A DNA stretch of 33,249 bases from Dyella sp. ASV24 (GTDB taxonomy: Bacteria > Pseudomonadota > Gammaproteobacteria > Xanthomonadales > Rhodanobacteraceae). The first letter of the stretch is position 1. Each line of letters begins with the position of its first letter. Of this stretch, positions 8,083 through 16,619 are shown piece after piece. The notes under the pieces were generated by a model. The model was given only the letters and a program-made list of their open reading frames with translations, was not told where the DNA came from and searched no databases. Where the stretch lies: positions 1 to 33,249 of the forward strand of contig NZ_JAELTQ010000044.1 in NCBI RefSeq assembly GCF_016428905.1. Direction: 5' to 3'. Position numbers and translations under genes: made by a program.

Positions 8083-8796
8083 ATGTCTGACACTCTCGAC
8101 GTCACCACGCATAGCTTCACCGACTGCGACGCACTTGCCGTTGCCCTGGCCGAACGCATCGCAGATCGCCTGCGTGAAGGCATTGCCCAGCGTGGCAGTG
8201 CATTGCTTGCGGTATCTGGCGGCAGCACGCCGCGGCACTTCTTCGAGAAACTATCGCGCCAGTCGCTGGATTGGGCGAAGGTGCAGGTCACCCTGGTCGA
8301 TGAGCGCTGGGTGCCGGAGAGTAACGAGCGCTCCAACGCGGCCTTGGTGAAGTCGTTGCTTCTGCAGCATGCGGCGACAGCGGCGAAGTTCGTACCGCTC
8401 TATACCGATGCGCCGACACCGGAAGCTGGCCTGGCCACGGTGCGTGCGCGCATGGCCTCGCTGGATCTGCCCTTCGACGCGGTGATCCTCGGCATGGGTA
8501 ATGACGGTCACACGGCTTCGTTCTTCCCCCAAGGCGATCGCCTGCCCGAGGCGCTGGATCTCAACAACACCGCACGTGTGCTGCCGATGCGCGCGCCGGG
8601 CGCTGGCGAGCCGCGTATCACCTTTACGTTGTCTGCCCTGCTTGATACGCGCGCGCTGGTTTTGCATATCGAAGGCGACGCCAAGCAACAGTTGCTGGCG
8701 GATGCGCGTCTTGGCCTTGGCGACGCCGCGAATTTCCCCGTGCGCTCAGTGCTGACCCAGCAACGCGTGCCGGTAGCCGTCTACTGGTGCCCCTGA
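8083..8796 (+). CDS. pgl: 6-phosphogluconolactonase
   Basis: Hydrolyses 6-phosphogluconolactone to 6-phosphogluconate, the second step after Zwf. The 237-residue protein has the SGGSTP phosphate-binding motif (45-50), LVDERWVP (about 71-78) and GMGNDGHTASFFP, all hallmarks of the DevB/Pgl branch of the glucosamine-6-phosphate isomerase superfamily. The ATG at 8083 (MSDTLDV) is preferred to the in-frame ATG at 8050, which only adds an unconserved leader. It lies between zwf and edd on the same strand. Confidence 0.95.
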   Translation: MSDTLDVTTHSFTDCDALAVALAERIADRLREGIAQRGSALLAVSGGSTPRHFFEKLSRQSLDWAKVQVTLVDERWVPESNERSNAALVKSLLLQHAATAAKFVPLYTDAPTPEAGLATVRARMASLDLPFDAVILGMGNDGHTASFFPQGDRLPEALDLNNTARVLPMRAPGAGEPRITFTLSALLDTRALVLHIEGDAKQQLLADARLGLGDAANFPVRSVLTQQRVPVAVYWCP

Positions 8797-8822
8797 GGCG
8801 TCAACGGCCTGACTCGATGCCT

Positions 8823-8841
8823 GGGCGCGCGTAGCGCGCCC
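8823..8841 (+). other. GC-rich 8-bp hairpin between pgl and edd
   Basis: GGGCGCGC (8823-8830) and GCGCGCCC (8834-8841) pair around a 3-base GTA loop, 23 bases before the edd start and just upstream of its GGAG ribosome binding site. No U-tract follows. It could modulate mRNA processing or edd translation. Confidence 0.4.
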
Positions 8842-8864
8842 GATGATCTTCCCGGAGTTCGAAC

Positions 8865-10682
8865 ATGAGTGTGCTGCACCCCGTCCTTGCCGAAGTCACC
8901 GAACGCCTGCGCGAGCGCAGCCGCGAATCGCGCGCCCAGTATCTGCGCCGCATCGAGGCCGCTCAGGGCAACGGCCCCCATCGCGAACGCCTGTCCTGCG
9001 GCAACCTCGCCCACGGTTTCGCCGCCTGTGGCCCGACCGACAAGGAACGTCTCCGCGAAGGCCACACGCCCAATCTCGCCATCATCAATGCCTACAACGA
9101 CATGCTCTCGGCACACCAGCCGTACGAGCGCTATCCGGAGTTGATCCGCAACGTTGCACGCGACGCCGGCATCACCGCGCAGATGGCGGGCGGCGTGCCA
9201 GCGATGTGTGATGGCATCACGCAGGGCCGAGCCGGCATGGAGATGTCGCTGTTCTCGCGCGACCTCATCGCCATGGCCACCGCTGTATCGCTCTCGCACG
9301 ATATGTTCGACGGTGCGATGTACCTCGGCATCTGCGACAAGATCGTGCCGGGCTTGTTGATCGGCGCGCTGAGTTTTGGCCATCTGCCCGGCATCTTTGT
9401 GCCCAGTGGCCCGATGCCCAGCGGCATCAGCAACGAACAGAAATCCAAGGTGCGCCAAGCCTACGCCGAGGGCAAAGCAAGCAAAGCCGAGCTGCTGGAA
9501 GCGGAAGCCGCGTCGTATCACGCCGCGGGCACCTGCACCTTCTATGGCACCGCCAACTCCAATCAGATGCTGATGGAGATCATGGGCCTGCACTTGCCAG
9601 GCTCCAGCTTCGTCGCGCCGGAGACACCTCTGCGCGACGCGCTGACGCGCGAAGCCGTGCTGCGTGTGGCGGAGTTGAGTGCACCGGGTTCGTCGTATTT
9701 GCCGATCGGGCACATCATTGACGAGAACGCCATCATCAACGGCGTGATTGGTCTGCATGCCACGGGTGGCTCGACCAATCATCTGCTGCATCTGGTTGCC
9801 ATTGCGCGTGCAGCAGGCATCGAATTGCGCTGGGATGATTTTGACGCGCTGTCCTCGGTGATTCCGCTGTTGGCGCGCGTGTATCCCAACGGCTACGCCG
9901 ACGTGAATCAGTTCCACGAAGCTGGTGGTATGGCGTTCCTGATCGATCAATTGCTGAGCCAGGGCTTGCTGCACGCTAACGTGCGCACGGTGTTCGGCAC
10001 CGGCCTGGACGGCTATACACAAGTACCGCATGTCGATGAACACGGCGCGTTGGCGTGGACGCCGGTATCCAAGGAAAGCGGCAATCGCGGCGTGCTGCGC
10101 GGCATGGCCGAACCCTTCCGTCCGGACGGTGGCCTGCGCATGCTGTCGGGCAACCTGGGGCGCGCGGTGATCAAGGTGTCGTCTGTGCCCGAAGATCGCC
10201 TTGTCATTGAAGCGCCTGCCATCGTGTTCCACGATCAGGATGACGTGCGCAAAGCGTTCGAGCGCGGCGAGCTCAATCGTGACTTTGTCGCCGTGGTGCG
10301 TTTCCAGGGGCCGCAGGCTATCGGCATGCCGGAGTTGCACAAGCTCACGCCGACGTTGTCGGTGCTGCAGGATCGCGGCCATCGCATCGCACTGCTGACG
10401 GATGGCCGCATGTCAGGTGCGTCCGGTCGCGTGCCGGCGGCCATCCACGTAACGCCGGAGGCCGAGGACAACGGCCCGATCTCGCGCATCCGCAACGGCG
10501 ACATGGTTCGTCTGGATGCCGTGGAAGGTCGTCTGGATGTGTTGGTGGAAGCCGCCGAGTTCGCGGCGCGCGTGCCGGCAACGGCCGATCTATCCGCGCA
10601 TCAGTTTGGCCTGGGGCGCGAACTGTTCGGCATGTTCCGCCGCAATGCCACGACCGCCGATCTCGGCGCCGGCGTGTTCTGA
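8865..10682 (+). CDS. edd: 6-phosphogluconate dehydratase
   Basis: Dehydrates 6-phosphogluconate to 2-keto-3-deoxy-6-phosphogluconate (KDPG), the first committed Entner-Doudoroff step. This 605-residue IlvD/Edd-family protein has typical length and blocks: the [18 protein letters not shown] segment, [36 protein letters not shown] and the C-terminal [10 protein letters not shown]. Cysteines in these blocks are those the family uses to ligate an iron-sulfur cluster. The ATG at 8865 has GGAG upstream. The long open frame on the opposite strand is a codon-bias shadow. Confidence 0.96.
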   Translation: MSVLHPVLAEVTERLRERSRESRAQYLRRIEAAQGNGPHRERLSCGNLAHGFAACGPTDKERLREGHTPNLAIINAYNDMLSAHQPYERYPELIRNVARDAGITAQMAGGVPAMCDGITQGRAGMEMSLFSRDLIAMATAVSLSHDMFDGAMYLGICDKIVPGLLIGALSFGHLPGIFVPSGPMPSGISNEQKSKVRQAYAEGKASKAELLEAEAASYHAAGTCTFYGTANSNQMLMEIMGLHLPGSSFVAPETPLRDALTREAVLRVAELSAPGSSYLPIGHIIDENAIINGVIGLHATGGSTNHLLHLVAIARAAGIELRWDDFDALSSVIPLLARVYPNGYADVNQFHEAGGMAFLIDQLLSQGLLHANVRTVFGTGLDGYTQVPHVDEHGALAWTPVSKESGNRGVLRGMAEPFRPDGGLRMLSGNLGRAVIKVSSVPEDRLVIEAPAIVFHDQDDVRKAFERGELNRDFVAVVRFQGPQAIGMPELHKLTPTLSVLQDRGHRIALLTDGRMSGASGRVPAAIHVTPEAEDNGPISRIRNGDMVRLDAVEGRLDVLVEAAEFAARVPATADLSAHQFGLGRELFGMFRRNATTADLGAGVF

Positions 10683-10717
10683 GCGCTGTTCTTCTCTTCT
10701 GACATTCACGGAACGCC

Positions 10718-11362
10718 ATGAGCATCGAAACCAAGCAGAAACAGGTCGAATCCACCCTGCGCCTTGCGCCGGTGGTTCCCGTGGTGATCATCGAGGATGC
10801 GCGCCACGCGGTGCCGATGGCGCGCGCGTTGGTGGCCGGGGGCATTCCCGCTATCGAAGTCACGCTGCGCACGCCTGCCGCGCTCGACGCCATCAAGGCC
10901 ATTGCTGAAGAAGTGGAAGGCGCGGTGGTAGGTGTCGGCACCGTGCTGAGCGCCAAGGATCTGCGTGCGGCGCACAAGGCCGGCGCGAAGTTTGCCGTGT
11001 CGCCGGGCGTGTCGCCGGGTCTGCTGGATGCTGCCGACGACAGCGAACTGCCGCTTCTGCCGGGCGCGGCCACCGCGAGCGAAGTGATGGCGCTGCTTGA
11101 GCGCGGTTATCGCTTCCTCAAGTTCTTCCCGGCGGTTCCCGCTGGCGGCCACAAGCTGCTGGGCGCCTGGGCAAGCCCGCTGCCGCAGATCACCTTCTGC
11201 CCAACCGGCGGCATCAGTTTGAGTAGCGCGCCGGAATTCCTCTCGCTGCCGAACGTGGTGTGTGTGGGTGGTTCGTGGCTCACGCCTGCGGACAAGCTGC
11301 GTAGTGGTGATTGGGCCGGCATTGAGGCGTTGGCGCGCGAAGCGGCTGCGCTGCGCCAGTAG
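10718..11362 (+). CDS. eda: KDPG aldolase (2-dehydro-3-deoxyphosphogluconate aldolase)
   Basis: Cleaves KDPG to pyruvate and glyceraldehyde-3-phosphate, completing the pathway. The 214-residue TIM-barrel protein keeps the class I aldolase residues: E47 and R51 in AIEVTLRTPAAL, and Schiff-base K135 in YRFLKFFPA. GVGTVLS and CPTGGIS are also family signatures. It starts 35 bases after edd and is the last gene of the operon; the hairpin element at 11401-11446 follows. The operon encodes no 6-phosphogluconate dehydrogenase, so it is dedicated to the Entner-Doudoroff route. Confidence 0.96.
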   Translation: MSIETKQKQVESTLRLAPVVPVVIIEDARHAVPMARALVAGGIPAIEVTLRTPAALDAIKAIAEEVEGAVVGVGTVLSAKDLRAAHKAGAKFAVSPGVSPGLLDAADDSELPLLPGAATASEVMALLERGYRFLKFFPAVPAGGHKLLGAWASPLPQITFCPTGGISLSSAPEFLSLPNVVCVGGSWLTPADKLRSGDWAGIEALAREAAALRQ

Positions 11363-11400
11363 TCTGTTCCAAGGCTGGTTTGAGCGCTCATCTTCCTCAC

Positions 11401-11446
11401 CGTCATTCCGGCCCTTACCCCCTTCTTGGGGTGCACCGGAATGACG
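11401..11446. repeat. REP-like inverted repeat / bidirectional terminator after eda
   Basis: Outer arms CGTCATTCCGG (11401-11411) and CCGGAATGACG (11436-11446) are perfect 11-bp complements, with an inner ACCCC/GGGGT stem in the loop. It sits between the convergent ends of eda (11362) and the serine hydrolase (11476). CATTCCGG/CCGGAATG palindromes of this kind are often dispersed intergenic elements in proteobacterial genomes, so this may be a genomic repeat as well as a terminator. Only one copy is seen here. Confidence 0.55.
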
Positions 11447-11475
11447 AGTCGATATGTTGGGACGTTGAGGATGCT

Positions 11476-12918
11476 CTAAGGCGAGGTCGCAATGTCCACA
11501 CGCGGCCACGACTGCGCGGGTGCATCGCCACCTTCCACGTAATCCAGCCGGATGACCTTGCCCTGCGCATCGTGCACCGGCTGGAAGTAGCTCAGTTCGT
11601 CGGGCACGAAGTACAGGCGTCCCTGCGCGGTGGACTGCAGCGGCACCGCGTGTCGGCCGGTGCGTTGCGCGAGCAGTTGGCCATCCTTCACGCTGAGCGT
11701 TTCCAGCGTCTTGTCGTCGATGCGGTAGCTGCCCTGTAGCGCATCGAGTTCTTCATTTGATAGCGCGATGGCCACCGGTGTGTCGTAAGGCTCGCCTAAA
11801 GCCAGCGCGGCCAGTCGGCGTGCCATCGTACGCGCGTCTGCGTTGTCGTCGTTCGCCAGTACCACCACGGTGACCTGTGCCGAGGGCACATAAGCGACAG
11901 CGGAAGCGAAACCGTCGATCTGGCCGGTATGGCCGATCATCGGCTTGCCGCGTACTTGCCAGAGATAAAGGCCGAGGCCATAGGGATGCTTGGCTGCCAC
12001 GCCCGTTGGGAGTGTCGGCGGCGTGCTCATTTGTGCGAACCATGCGGTACCGATGACCTTCCCGTCCGTCAACGCGTGCATCCAGTGAAACAGATCGTTG
12101 GCGGTGGACACGAAAGCGCCCGCAGCGGCTGGCACCGATGCATGGATGTAGGACGCGTTGCGCACGCTGTGGTCTGGCGTGTCGGTGGTGTAGCCGGCGA
12201 CGCGGCCAGGAATAAGGGTGGCGTTATCGCCGTAACCGGTCTGGCGCAATCCCAGCGGTTCCAGTAACTGCTCACGGATGGCTTCATGCCATGGTTTGCC
12301 GGTGACTTTTTCGATCACCGCACCCAGCACGATATAGCCACCGTTGGAATACGACTGCTGCGTACCGGGCGTGAATGCGGGGTCACGCTCGGCGACTTGG
12401 GCGAGCAGTGCAGCGGTGTCGAACTTGCGTGCGAAGAAGCCAGGCTGTGGGTTCTTCGCGATATCGGAAATGCCGGCGGTGTGGTTGAGCAGCTGTCGCA
12501 GGTGAATACGCGAAGCGCCGGGAAAATCGGGCAGGTACCTGTCGAGCGTGTCATCGAGCGATAGCTGGTGCTCCTCCGCCAGCTTCACTATTTCGGCTGC
12601 GGTGAAGATCTTGGTGATTGAAGCAATGCGATACACCTGCCCGGTACGCAGCGGTACGCCAAGCTCGATCTCGGCGCTGCCACGTGCCGCATGAAAAATC
12701 ACGCGGTCGCCACGGGCGATCAGTAGTTCCAAGCCAGGCCCGTCGGGACGCGTTGTCTGCTCGAGTATCGCCTGTGCCTGCGTGGCGACGGCAGCGTCCG
12801 GCGGCGATTCGGTGGCCAATGTCAGTCCAGAGAGCGCCACGGCGATAGCCATGAACCAGCGTGCCACCTGCCGCGATACTCGTCGTACGGTCGCGATCAC
12901 GATGATCCTGGATGCCAT
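11476..12918 (-). CDS. Exported serine hydrolase, beta-lactamase class C / penicillin-binding-protein-like
   Basis: A 480-residue exported hydrolase of the AmpC/esterase EstB/DD-peptidase superfamily (Pfam Beta-lactamase). The catalytic set is intact: SxxK as SITK (S100-K103), YxN as YSN (Y190-N192) and the third motif as HTG (H330-G332) in place of KTG. A hydrophobic segment (about 21-36) after a basic N-terminus is a signal peptide or anchor, so it acts in the periplasm. The C-terminal ~85 residues form a small beta-rich domain like those appended to such esterases. ATG 12918 has a strong GGAGGAG ribosome binding site. Whether it is a peptidase, esterase or lactamase cannot be decided; HTG is more common in esterases and peptidases than in true AmpC enzymes. 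Confidence 0.88.
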   Translation of the reverse strand: MASRIIVIATVRRVSRQVARWFMAIAVALSGLTLATESPPDAAVATQAQAILEQTTRPDGPGLELLIARGDRVIFHAARGSAEIELGVPLRTGQVYRIASITKIFTAAEIVKLAEEHQLSLDDTLDRYLPDFPGASRIHLRQLLNHTAGISDIAKNPQPGFFARKFDTAALLAQVAERDPAFTPGTQQSYSNGGYIVLGAVIEKVTGKPWHEAIREQLLEPLGLRQTGYGDNATLIPGRVAGYTTDTPDHSVRNASYIHASVPAAAGAFVSTANDLFHWMHALTDGKVIGTAWFAQMSTPPTLPTGVAAKHPYGLGLYLWQVRGKPMIGHTGQIDGFASAVAYVPSAQVTVVVLANDDNADARTMARRLAALALGEPYDTPVAIALSNEELDALQGSYRIDDKTLETLSVKDGQLLAQRTGRHAVPLQSTAQGRLYFVPDELSYFQPVHDAQGKVIRLDYVEGGDAPAQSWPRVDIATSP

Positions 12919-13080
12919 GGGGTGCTCCTCCGTCCGCGTGTTCGTCTACCGGGGCACTCTAGATACTCCGGTGTCCCTCTGCCATCGGGTGTAGATCATG
13001 ACGGCCTTGGTGGTATTGGCGACCTGGCCCGGTGCATGCCACAGTGAAAGGACATCGCCAGGGGCGAACAGGGGCTAACG

Positions 13081-13611
13081 ATGAGAATGGATATTGCCGC
13101 GCGCGTAGCGCTCGCGGGTGCCGTGCTGTTGTGTTCTCCATGGGGCTCGTTGCACGCGGCGGATGCGCCCGACGAAGCCGGCTGTCCGCAGCGCCCACTG
13201 GCCATGGATGTGGATCACCTGCGCCAGGACAAGGATGTGCAAGCGGTGTCGGTGAATGCATCGCGGACGAGCGCCACCGTGCTCTTTGTCGATGGCGATG
13301 TGCTGCGTGTCGGAACCATCGGCTGCGTAAGGCCGACGCTTTCCGCGCGTCTGTGGGTAGCGAACGACGAAGGCATGACCGACGACGCCTGGTTGGGCCG
13401 GGCACGGTCGATAGCAGCGCGAGTGCTCGAGCCAGGTCGCGCCGCGCAATTGACCGCATCGCTTGCCAGCGGACAACCCGTGACCCATGTGGATGGCGGC
13501 CTCAAGGTGCAGCGGTCGCTCGCCGATGGCGCGGGGTACTCGCTGACCGTGGTGCGGACGCCGTACGACGGGCTGGGCACGTCGATGTCACTGGTTGTCC
13601 ACAATCTTTGA
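13081..13611 (+). CDS. Hypothetical exported protein with one cysteine pair
   Basis: A 176-residue protein I do not recognise. It has a clear signal peptide (ALAGAVLLCSPWGSLHA, cleavage near residue 26). The mature part has two cysteines, C35 and C82, which could form a disulfide, and alternating beta-like stretches such as SATVLFVDGDVLRVG and SLTVVRTPYDGLGTSMSLVV. The start at ATG 13081 is supported by AGGGG about seven bases upstream. It is convergent with the lipoprotein gene, separated by a hairpin. A periplasmic location is likely; function is unknown. Confidence 0.7.
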   Translation: MRMDIAARVALAGAVLLCSPWGSLHAADAPDEAGCPQRPLAMDVDHLRQDKDVQAVSVNASRTSATVLFVDGDVLRVGTIGCVRPTLSARLWVANDEGMTDDAWLGRARSIAARVLEPGRAAQLTASLASGQPVTHVDGGLKVQRSLADGAGYSLTVVRTPYDGLGTSMSLVVHNL

Positions 13612-13618
13612 CAGTGAA

Positions 13619-13647
13619 GCCGCTCCCGGTGCGAGACCGGGAACGGC
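13619..13647. terminator. Hairpin between convergent exported-protein genes
   Basis: Arms 13619-13630 and 13636-13647 pair over 11 of 12 positions around a 5-base loop, between the stop at 13611 and the opposing stop at 13659. No long T-run is present. Its position suits a bidirectional terminator. Confidence 0.5.
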
Positions 13648-13658
13648 GGACAGGATCT

Positions 13659-14024
13659 TTACGACGAGGTTCGCGGCGTGGACTGCACGCAGTGCGCCAC
13701 CTGTTGGAAGTACCAGGTGTCGTCTTCGTCGAAGTTCGAGTAGTACGTGGCCACCGCGTGGTCGCTCACCGGCTTGATATCCACCAACGCCACGGCGGGG
13801 CCGTTTTCGGTCTGGTGGATCTCGATGGTCGTTCCCGTGTAGAGCACATAGGACTCCAGGTGTACGGGTTTGCTGCCCCATGCGTCAGACACGCACGACG
13901 CGATGTCGGCGGCGCTGCCTTCGCCGGCATACGAGGCGGTGGGCTTGGAGTTGCGCAGGCTGCCCGCGCTGGAGCAACCGGCAAGCAGCGTTACAGCGAA
14001 AGCGAGGACCACATATCGTTTCAT
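13659..14024 (-). CDS. Small putative lipoprotein
   Basis: A 121-residue protein with a lipoprotein signal: basic MKR, hydrophobic VVLAFAVTLLAGC, and lipobox LAGC with C17 as the lipidated residue. The mature part has two more cysteines, in IASCVSD and VAHCVQS, and the stretch YYSNFDEDDTWYFQQVAHC. I do not recognise a named family. ATG 14024 is preferred over the longer frame to 14174 because the signal peptide begins there and GGAAGA precedes it. A serine (not aspartate) follows the cysteine, which would favour outer-membrane sorting. Confidence 0.72.
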   Translation of the reverse strand: MKRYVVLAFAVTLLAGCSSAGSLRNSKPTASYAGEGSAADIASCVSDAWGSKPVHLESYVLYTGTTIEIHQTENGPAVALVDIKPVSDHAVATYYSNFDEDDTWYFQQVAHCVQSTPRTSS

Positions 14025-14219
14025 CGAAGATCTTCCATCGGTCGGATTGGGACGGTGGAGCACTGCATCATGCCGGGTCGGAACCGGGCCTGCCGGCCCA
14101 TGGTACGTGCGTGTCATGCCTGTGCACATCCATGATGCAAACGCCCAGCTCGTGGCTTGCGCTGACGCGGCCATAACGACGCGGGGTGTTCAATGCGCGC
14201 ACCTGACGGAGGGATACCC

Positions 14220-14741
14220 ATGAATAAACGCATCGGCAGCATCAGTACGGCCTGCGTGGCCATCGCCCTGAGCCTGGCCTGCACCACAGGCGGAGCCCAG
14301 GATCTAGGCAAGCTCGGCAGCATGATTCCCGGCGGCGGCTCCATGACGTCCGGCAGCATGGGCAACGTCGCCGGCCTGCTGGAGTACTGCGTGAAAAACA
14401 ACTACCTCGGCGGCAACTCGGGGGCTTCAGGCATCCAGAGTCAGCTGATGGGCAAGCTGGGCGGTGGCGGTTCCAATTCGTCCAGCAACAGCACGGGATC
14501 GAGCACGAGCGACATGCTTGGCCAGCTCACCGGCAGCAAGAAAAAATCGTCCGACAGCAGCTCGGGCAGCGCCACCAGCGATCCGGGCTACCTCAATGGC
14601 GCCAAGGGCATCCTGCAGGGCGGCAACGGGCAGACCACGGACCTGTCGAGCCTCGGCGGCGGCAATAGCGACCTCAAGTCGCAGCTCACCACCAAGGTGT
14701 GCGACACCGTGCTTAAGCAGGGCAAATCGTTCCTGAAGTAA
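14220..14741 (+). CDS. DUF2501 (YjjA-like) exported protein
   Basis: A 173-residue exported protein with a signal peptide ending near AQDLG. The N-terminal half has SGSMGNVAGLLEYCVKNNYLGG and the C-terminal half has DLKSQLTTKVCDTVLKQGKSFL, matching the E. coli YjjA/DUF2501 pattern with one cysteine in each. The middle is a low-complexity Gly/Ser/Asn/Thr linker. The start at ATG 14220 follows a strong GGAGGG site; the frame to 14193 only adds nine residues before it. Function is unknown in the family. It ends 49 bases from the SURF1 stop, with a long perfect hairpin between. Confidence 0.82.
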   Translation: MNKRIGSISTACVAIALSLACTTGGAQDLGKLGSMIPGGGSMTSGSMGNVAGLLEYCVKNNYLGGNSGASGIQSQLMGKLGGGGSNSSSNSTGSSTSDMLGQLTGSKKKSSDSSSGSATSDPGYLNGAKGILQGGNGQTTDLSSLGGGNSDLKSQLTTKVCDTVLKQGKSFLK

Positions 14742-14751
14742 GCCGGATCAT

Positions 14752-14780
14752 GGCAGGAGCGCACGTCATGCGCTCCTGCC
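14752..14780. terminator. 12-bp perfect hairpin between DUF2501 and SURF1 genes
   Basis: GGCAGGAGCGCA (14752-14763) and TGCGCTCCTGCC (14769-14780) pair perfectly around a 5-base loop, between convergent stops at 14741 and 14791. It is the strongest simple hairpin in the window. There is no T-tract, so it is likely a bidirectional terminator or mRNA end-protecting structure. Confidence 0.6.
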
Positions 14781-14790
14781 TGCGGCGACC

Positions 14791-15558
14791 TTACCGGCCG
14801 CCGCGCAGTCGTCGCTCGTCCCGCGCCACGTAGATACCCGCTCCCAGCACCATCAGCGCGAGCAGATACCAGGTGATCAGGTAGCTCAGGTGGTTGTTGG
14901 GGAACGAGATCACGGTCAGGCCACCCTGCGGCCACGTCGGCTTGCGGGCGTCCAGCGTGCCGGGCGCTGCATCCTGGTCCACGAAATACGGCGCCACCTG
15001 CGTGAGCCCACGTGCCGTGGCTATAGCTGTCACGTCGCGCGTGTACCAATTGTTGCGCGACGGGTCGTTGTGGCGGAATGGCCGCGGCGACTCGCTCATG
15101 CGTAGCAGACCCGTTACCGCCGTATCCCCCGTCGGCCCAGGCGCGCAGCTGCCCTTGATGCCGCACCAATCCGTGGGCACAAAGCCACGGTTGACCAGCA
15201 CGATGGAGCCATCCGCCTCCTCCAGCGGCGTGAGCAACCAGTAGCCGGTGCCAAAATCCGTCGCCGTCCACACCAGCGTCTGGCGGTCGTGCAGGAAGCG
15301 GCCATGCAGCTCGACGTGGCGATACTCGGCGGACTGCGCGTTGACGCCGGGCCACTCGGTCGGACCAGGCGCGGCCACCGGTGGCGCATGCACACGTGCA
15401 TCCACGCGCGCGATCAGGTCGCGCTTCCAGCCCAGTCGATAGACCTGCCACGTACCCAGCGCCACGAAACCGGCAAACAGCACCAATCCAAACAATGCCA
15501 GCAGGGCCAGCGCCACGGGGCCGCGCGGCTGGCGGCCCGGTTCTTCAACAACACTCAT
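14791..15558 (-). CDS. SURF1-family oxidase assembly protein
   Basis: SURF1 proteins help insert heme into subunit I of heme-copper oxidases. This 255-residue protein has the expected two-helix topology: an N-terminal helix (about 14-35) ending in the diagnostic LGTWQVYRLGWKRDLI, a large periplasmic domain containing VLVNRGFVP and NNWYTRDV, and a C-terminal helix (about 222-245) after SFPNNHLSYLITWY. It is the last gene after cyoABCD, 36 bases downstream of cyoD on the same strand, so it most likely matures this bo3-type oxidase. Confidence 0.93.
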   Translation of the reverse strand: MSVVEEPGRQPRGPVALALLALFGLVLFAGFVALGTWQVYRLGWKRDLIARVDARVHAPPVAAPGPTEWPGVNAQSAEYRHVELHGRFLHDRQTLVWTATDFGTGYWLLTPLEEADGSIVLVNRGFVPTDWCGIKGSCAPGPTGDTAVTGLLRMSESPRPFRHNDPSRNNWYTRDVTAIATARGLTQVAPYFVDQDAAPGTLDARKPTWPQGGLTVISFPNNHLSYLITWYLLALMVLGAGIYVARDERRLRGGR

Positions 15559-15594
15559 CGGGGAACCACGTATCGAAAGAAGGGGTATGGATCG

Positions 15595-15987
15595 TCAGGG
15601 CAGATTCGACGGATCCATCATCGACGGCATCATGTTGCTGTTGAGGTGATACATGATCCAGATCGACCCGCTCAGCGTGATGACCACCAGCACGATGGTA
15701 AACACCAGCGCGAGCATGTTCCAGCCGCCCTCCGATTTCGCGTTCATATGCAGGAAGTAGATCATGTGCACCACGATCTGCACGGCGGCCAGCGTAAGGA
15801 TGATCACCGCCGCCGTGCTGGACTTGGCAATAACGTGATCCATCACCAGCCAGAACGGGATGACGGTGAGCACCACCGCCAGCACGAAGCCCGTCATGTA
15901 GCCGCCGAAGGTGGCGTGGATGCCGAAGTCCTCCTCGTCGTGTCCGTGGTCGCCGCCATGGGCGTGGAGTTCGTCATGCGCACTCAT
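15595..15987 (-). CDS. cyoD: Cytochrome bo3 ubiquinol oxidase subunit IV
   Basis: A 130-residue small subunit with three membrane helices, thought to aid assembly of the CuB site in bo3 oxidases. The N-terminus is His/Asp/Glu-rich ([20 protein letters not shown]), and the body has GGYMTGFVLAVVLT and VVHMIYFLHMNAKSEGGWN, both typical of CyoD. Start ATG 15987 overlaps the cyoC stop by four bases, indicating translational coupling. Confidence 0.93.
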   Translation of the reverse strand: MSAHDELHAHGGDHGHDEEDFGIHATFGGYMTGFVLAVVLTVIPFWLVMDHVIAKSSTAAVIILTLAAVQIVVHMIYFLHMNAKSEGGWNMLALVFTIVLVVITLSGSIWIMYHLNSNMMPSMMDPSNLP

Positions 15988-16619
15988 GGCAGCACCCCCA
16001 TCAGATAGACGAAGCTGAAGACGCCCACCCACACTACGTCCAGAAAGTGCCAGAACATCGACAGGCACAGGATGCGACGCTTGTTGGCCGTGATCAGGCC
16101 CTTCTTCAGCACCTGCGTGATCAGCACCATCAGCCAGATCAGGCCGCAGGTAACGTGCAGGCCGTGCGTGCCAACCAGGGTGAAGAACGAGGAAAGGAAC
16201 GCGCTGCGCTGTGGCCCTGCGCCGATCGAGATGAGATGCGCAAACTCACGCAGCTCCAGCGTGATGAACCCCGCGCCGAGCAGGCCGGTGACCACCAGCC
16301 ACACCAGCATCGGATTGCGCTGGTTGCGTTGCATCGCCAGCACAGCGAAACCATAAGTGATGGAGGACAACAGCAGCAGCGTGGTGTTCACCGCCACGGC
16401 TGGCAGCTCCAGTACCTCCTGCGCTGTGGGTCCACCCGCGTACTCGCGGCCCAGCACGCCATAGGCGGCAAACAGGCAGGCGAAGACCAGGCAGTCGCTC
16501 ATCAGATACACCCAGAACCCCAGCAACGTACCGTTGACCGGGTGATGCTCTTTGGTGTCGTAGAAGGCCAGCGGTTGCTTGGGCCCGCTGCCGGGCAGAG
16601 TGGTGGTTATCTCAGACAT
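15984..16619 (-). CDS. cyoC: Cytochrome bo3 ubiquinol oxidase subunit III
   Basis: A 211-residue, five-helix subunit of the heme-copper oxidase subunit III family. Recognisable blocks are [51 protein letters not shown] and [20 protein letters not shown]. Length matches E. coli CyoC. The gene overlaps the end of cyoB by eight bases and the start of cyoD by four, so the subunits are tightly coupled. Confidence 0.95.
   Translation of the reverse strand: MSEITTTLPGSGPKQPLAFYDTKEHHPVNGTLLGFWVYLMSDCLVFACLFAAYGVLGREYAGGPTAQEVLELPAVAVNTTLLLLSSITYGFAVLAMQRNQRNPMLVWLVVTGLLGAGFITLELREFAHLISIGAGPQRSAFLSSFFTLVGTHGLHVTCGLIWLMVLITQVLKKGLITANKRRILCLSMFWHFLDVVWVGVFSFVYLMGVLP

Noticed and set aside
8781-10382. 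533-codon open frame on the - strand opposite edd
   Set aside because: Complement of a complete, well-conserved edd gene; its composition is typical of an antisense shadow.
13032-14135. 367-codon + strand frame spanning several genes
   Set aside because: Overlaps a signal-peptide protein in another frame and runs antisense through the lipoprotein gene. It is Arg-rich with no conserved sequence.
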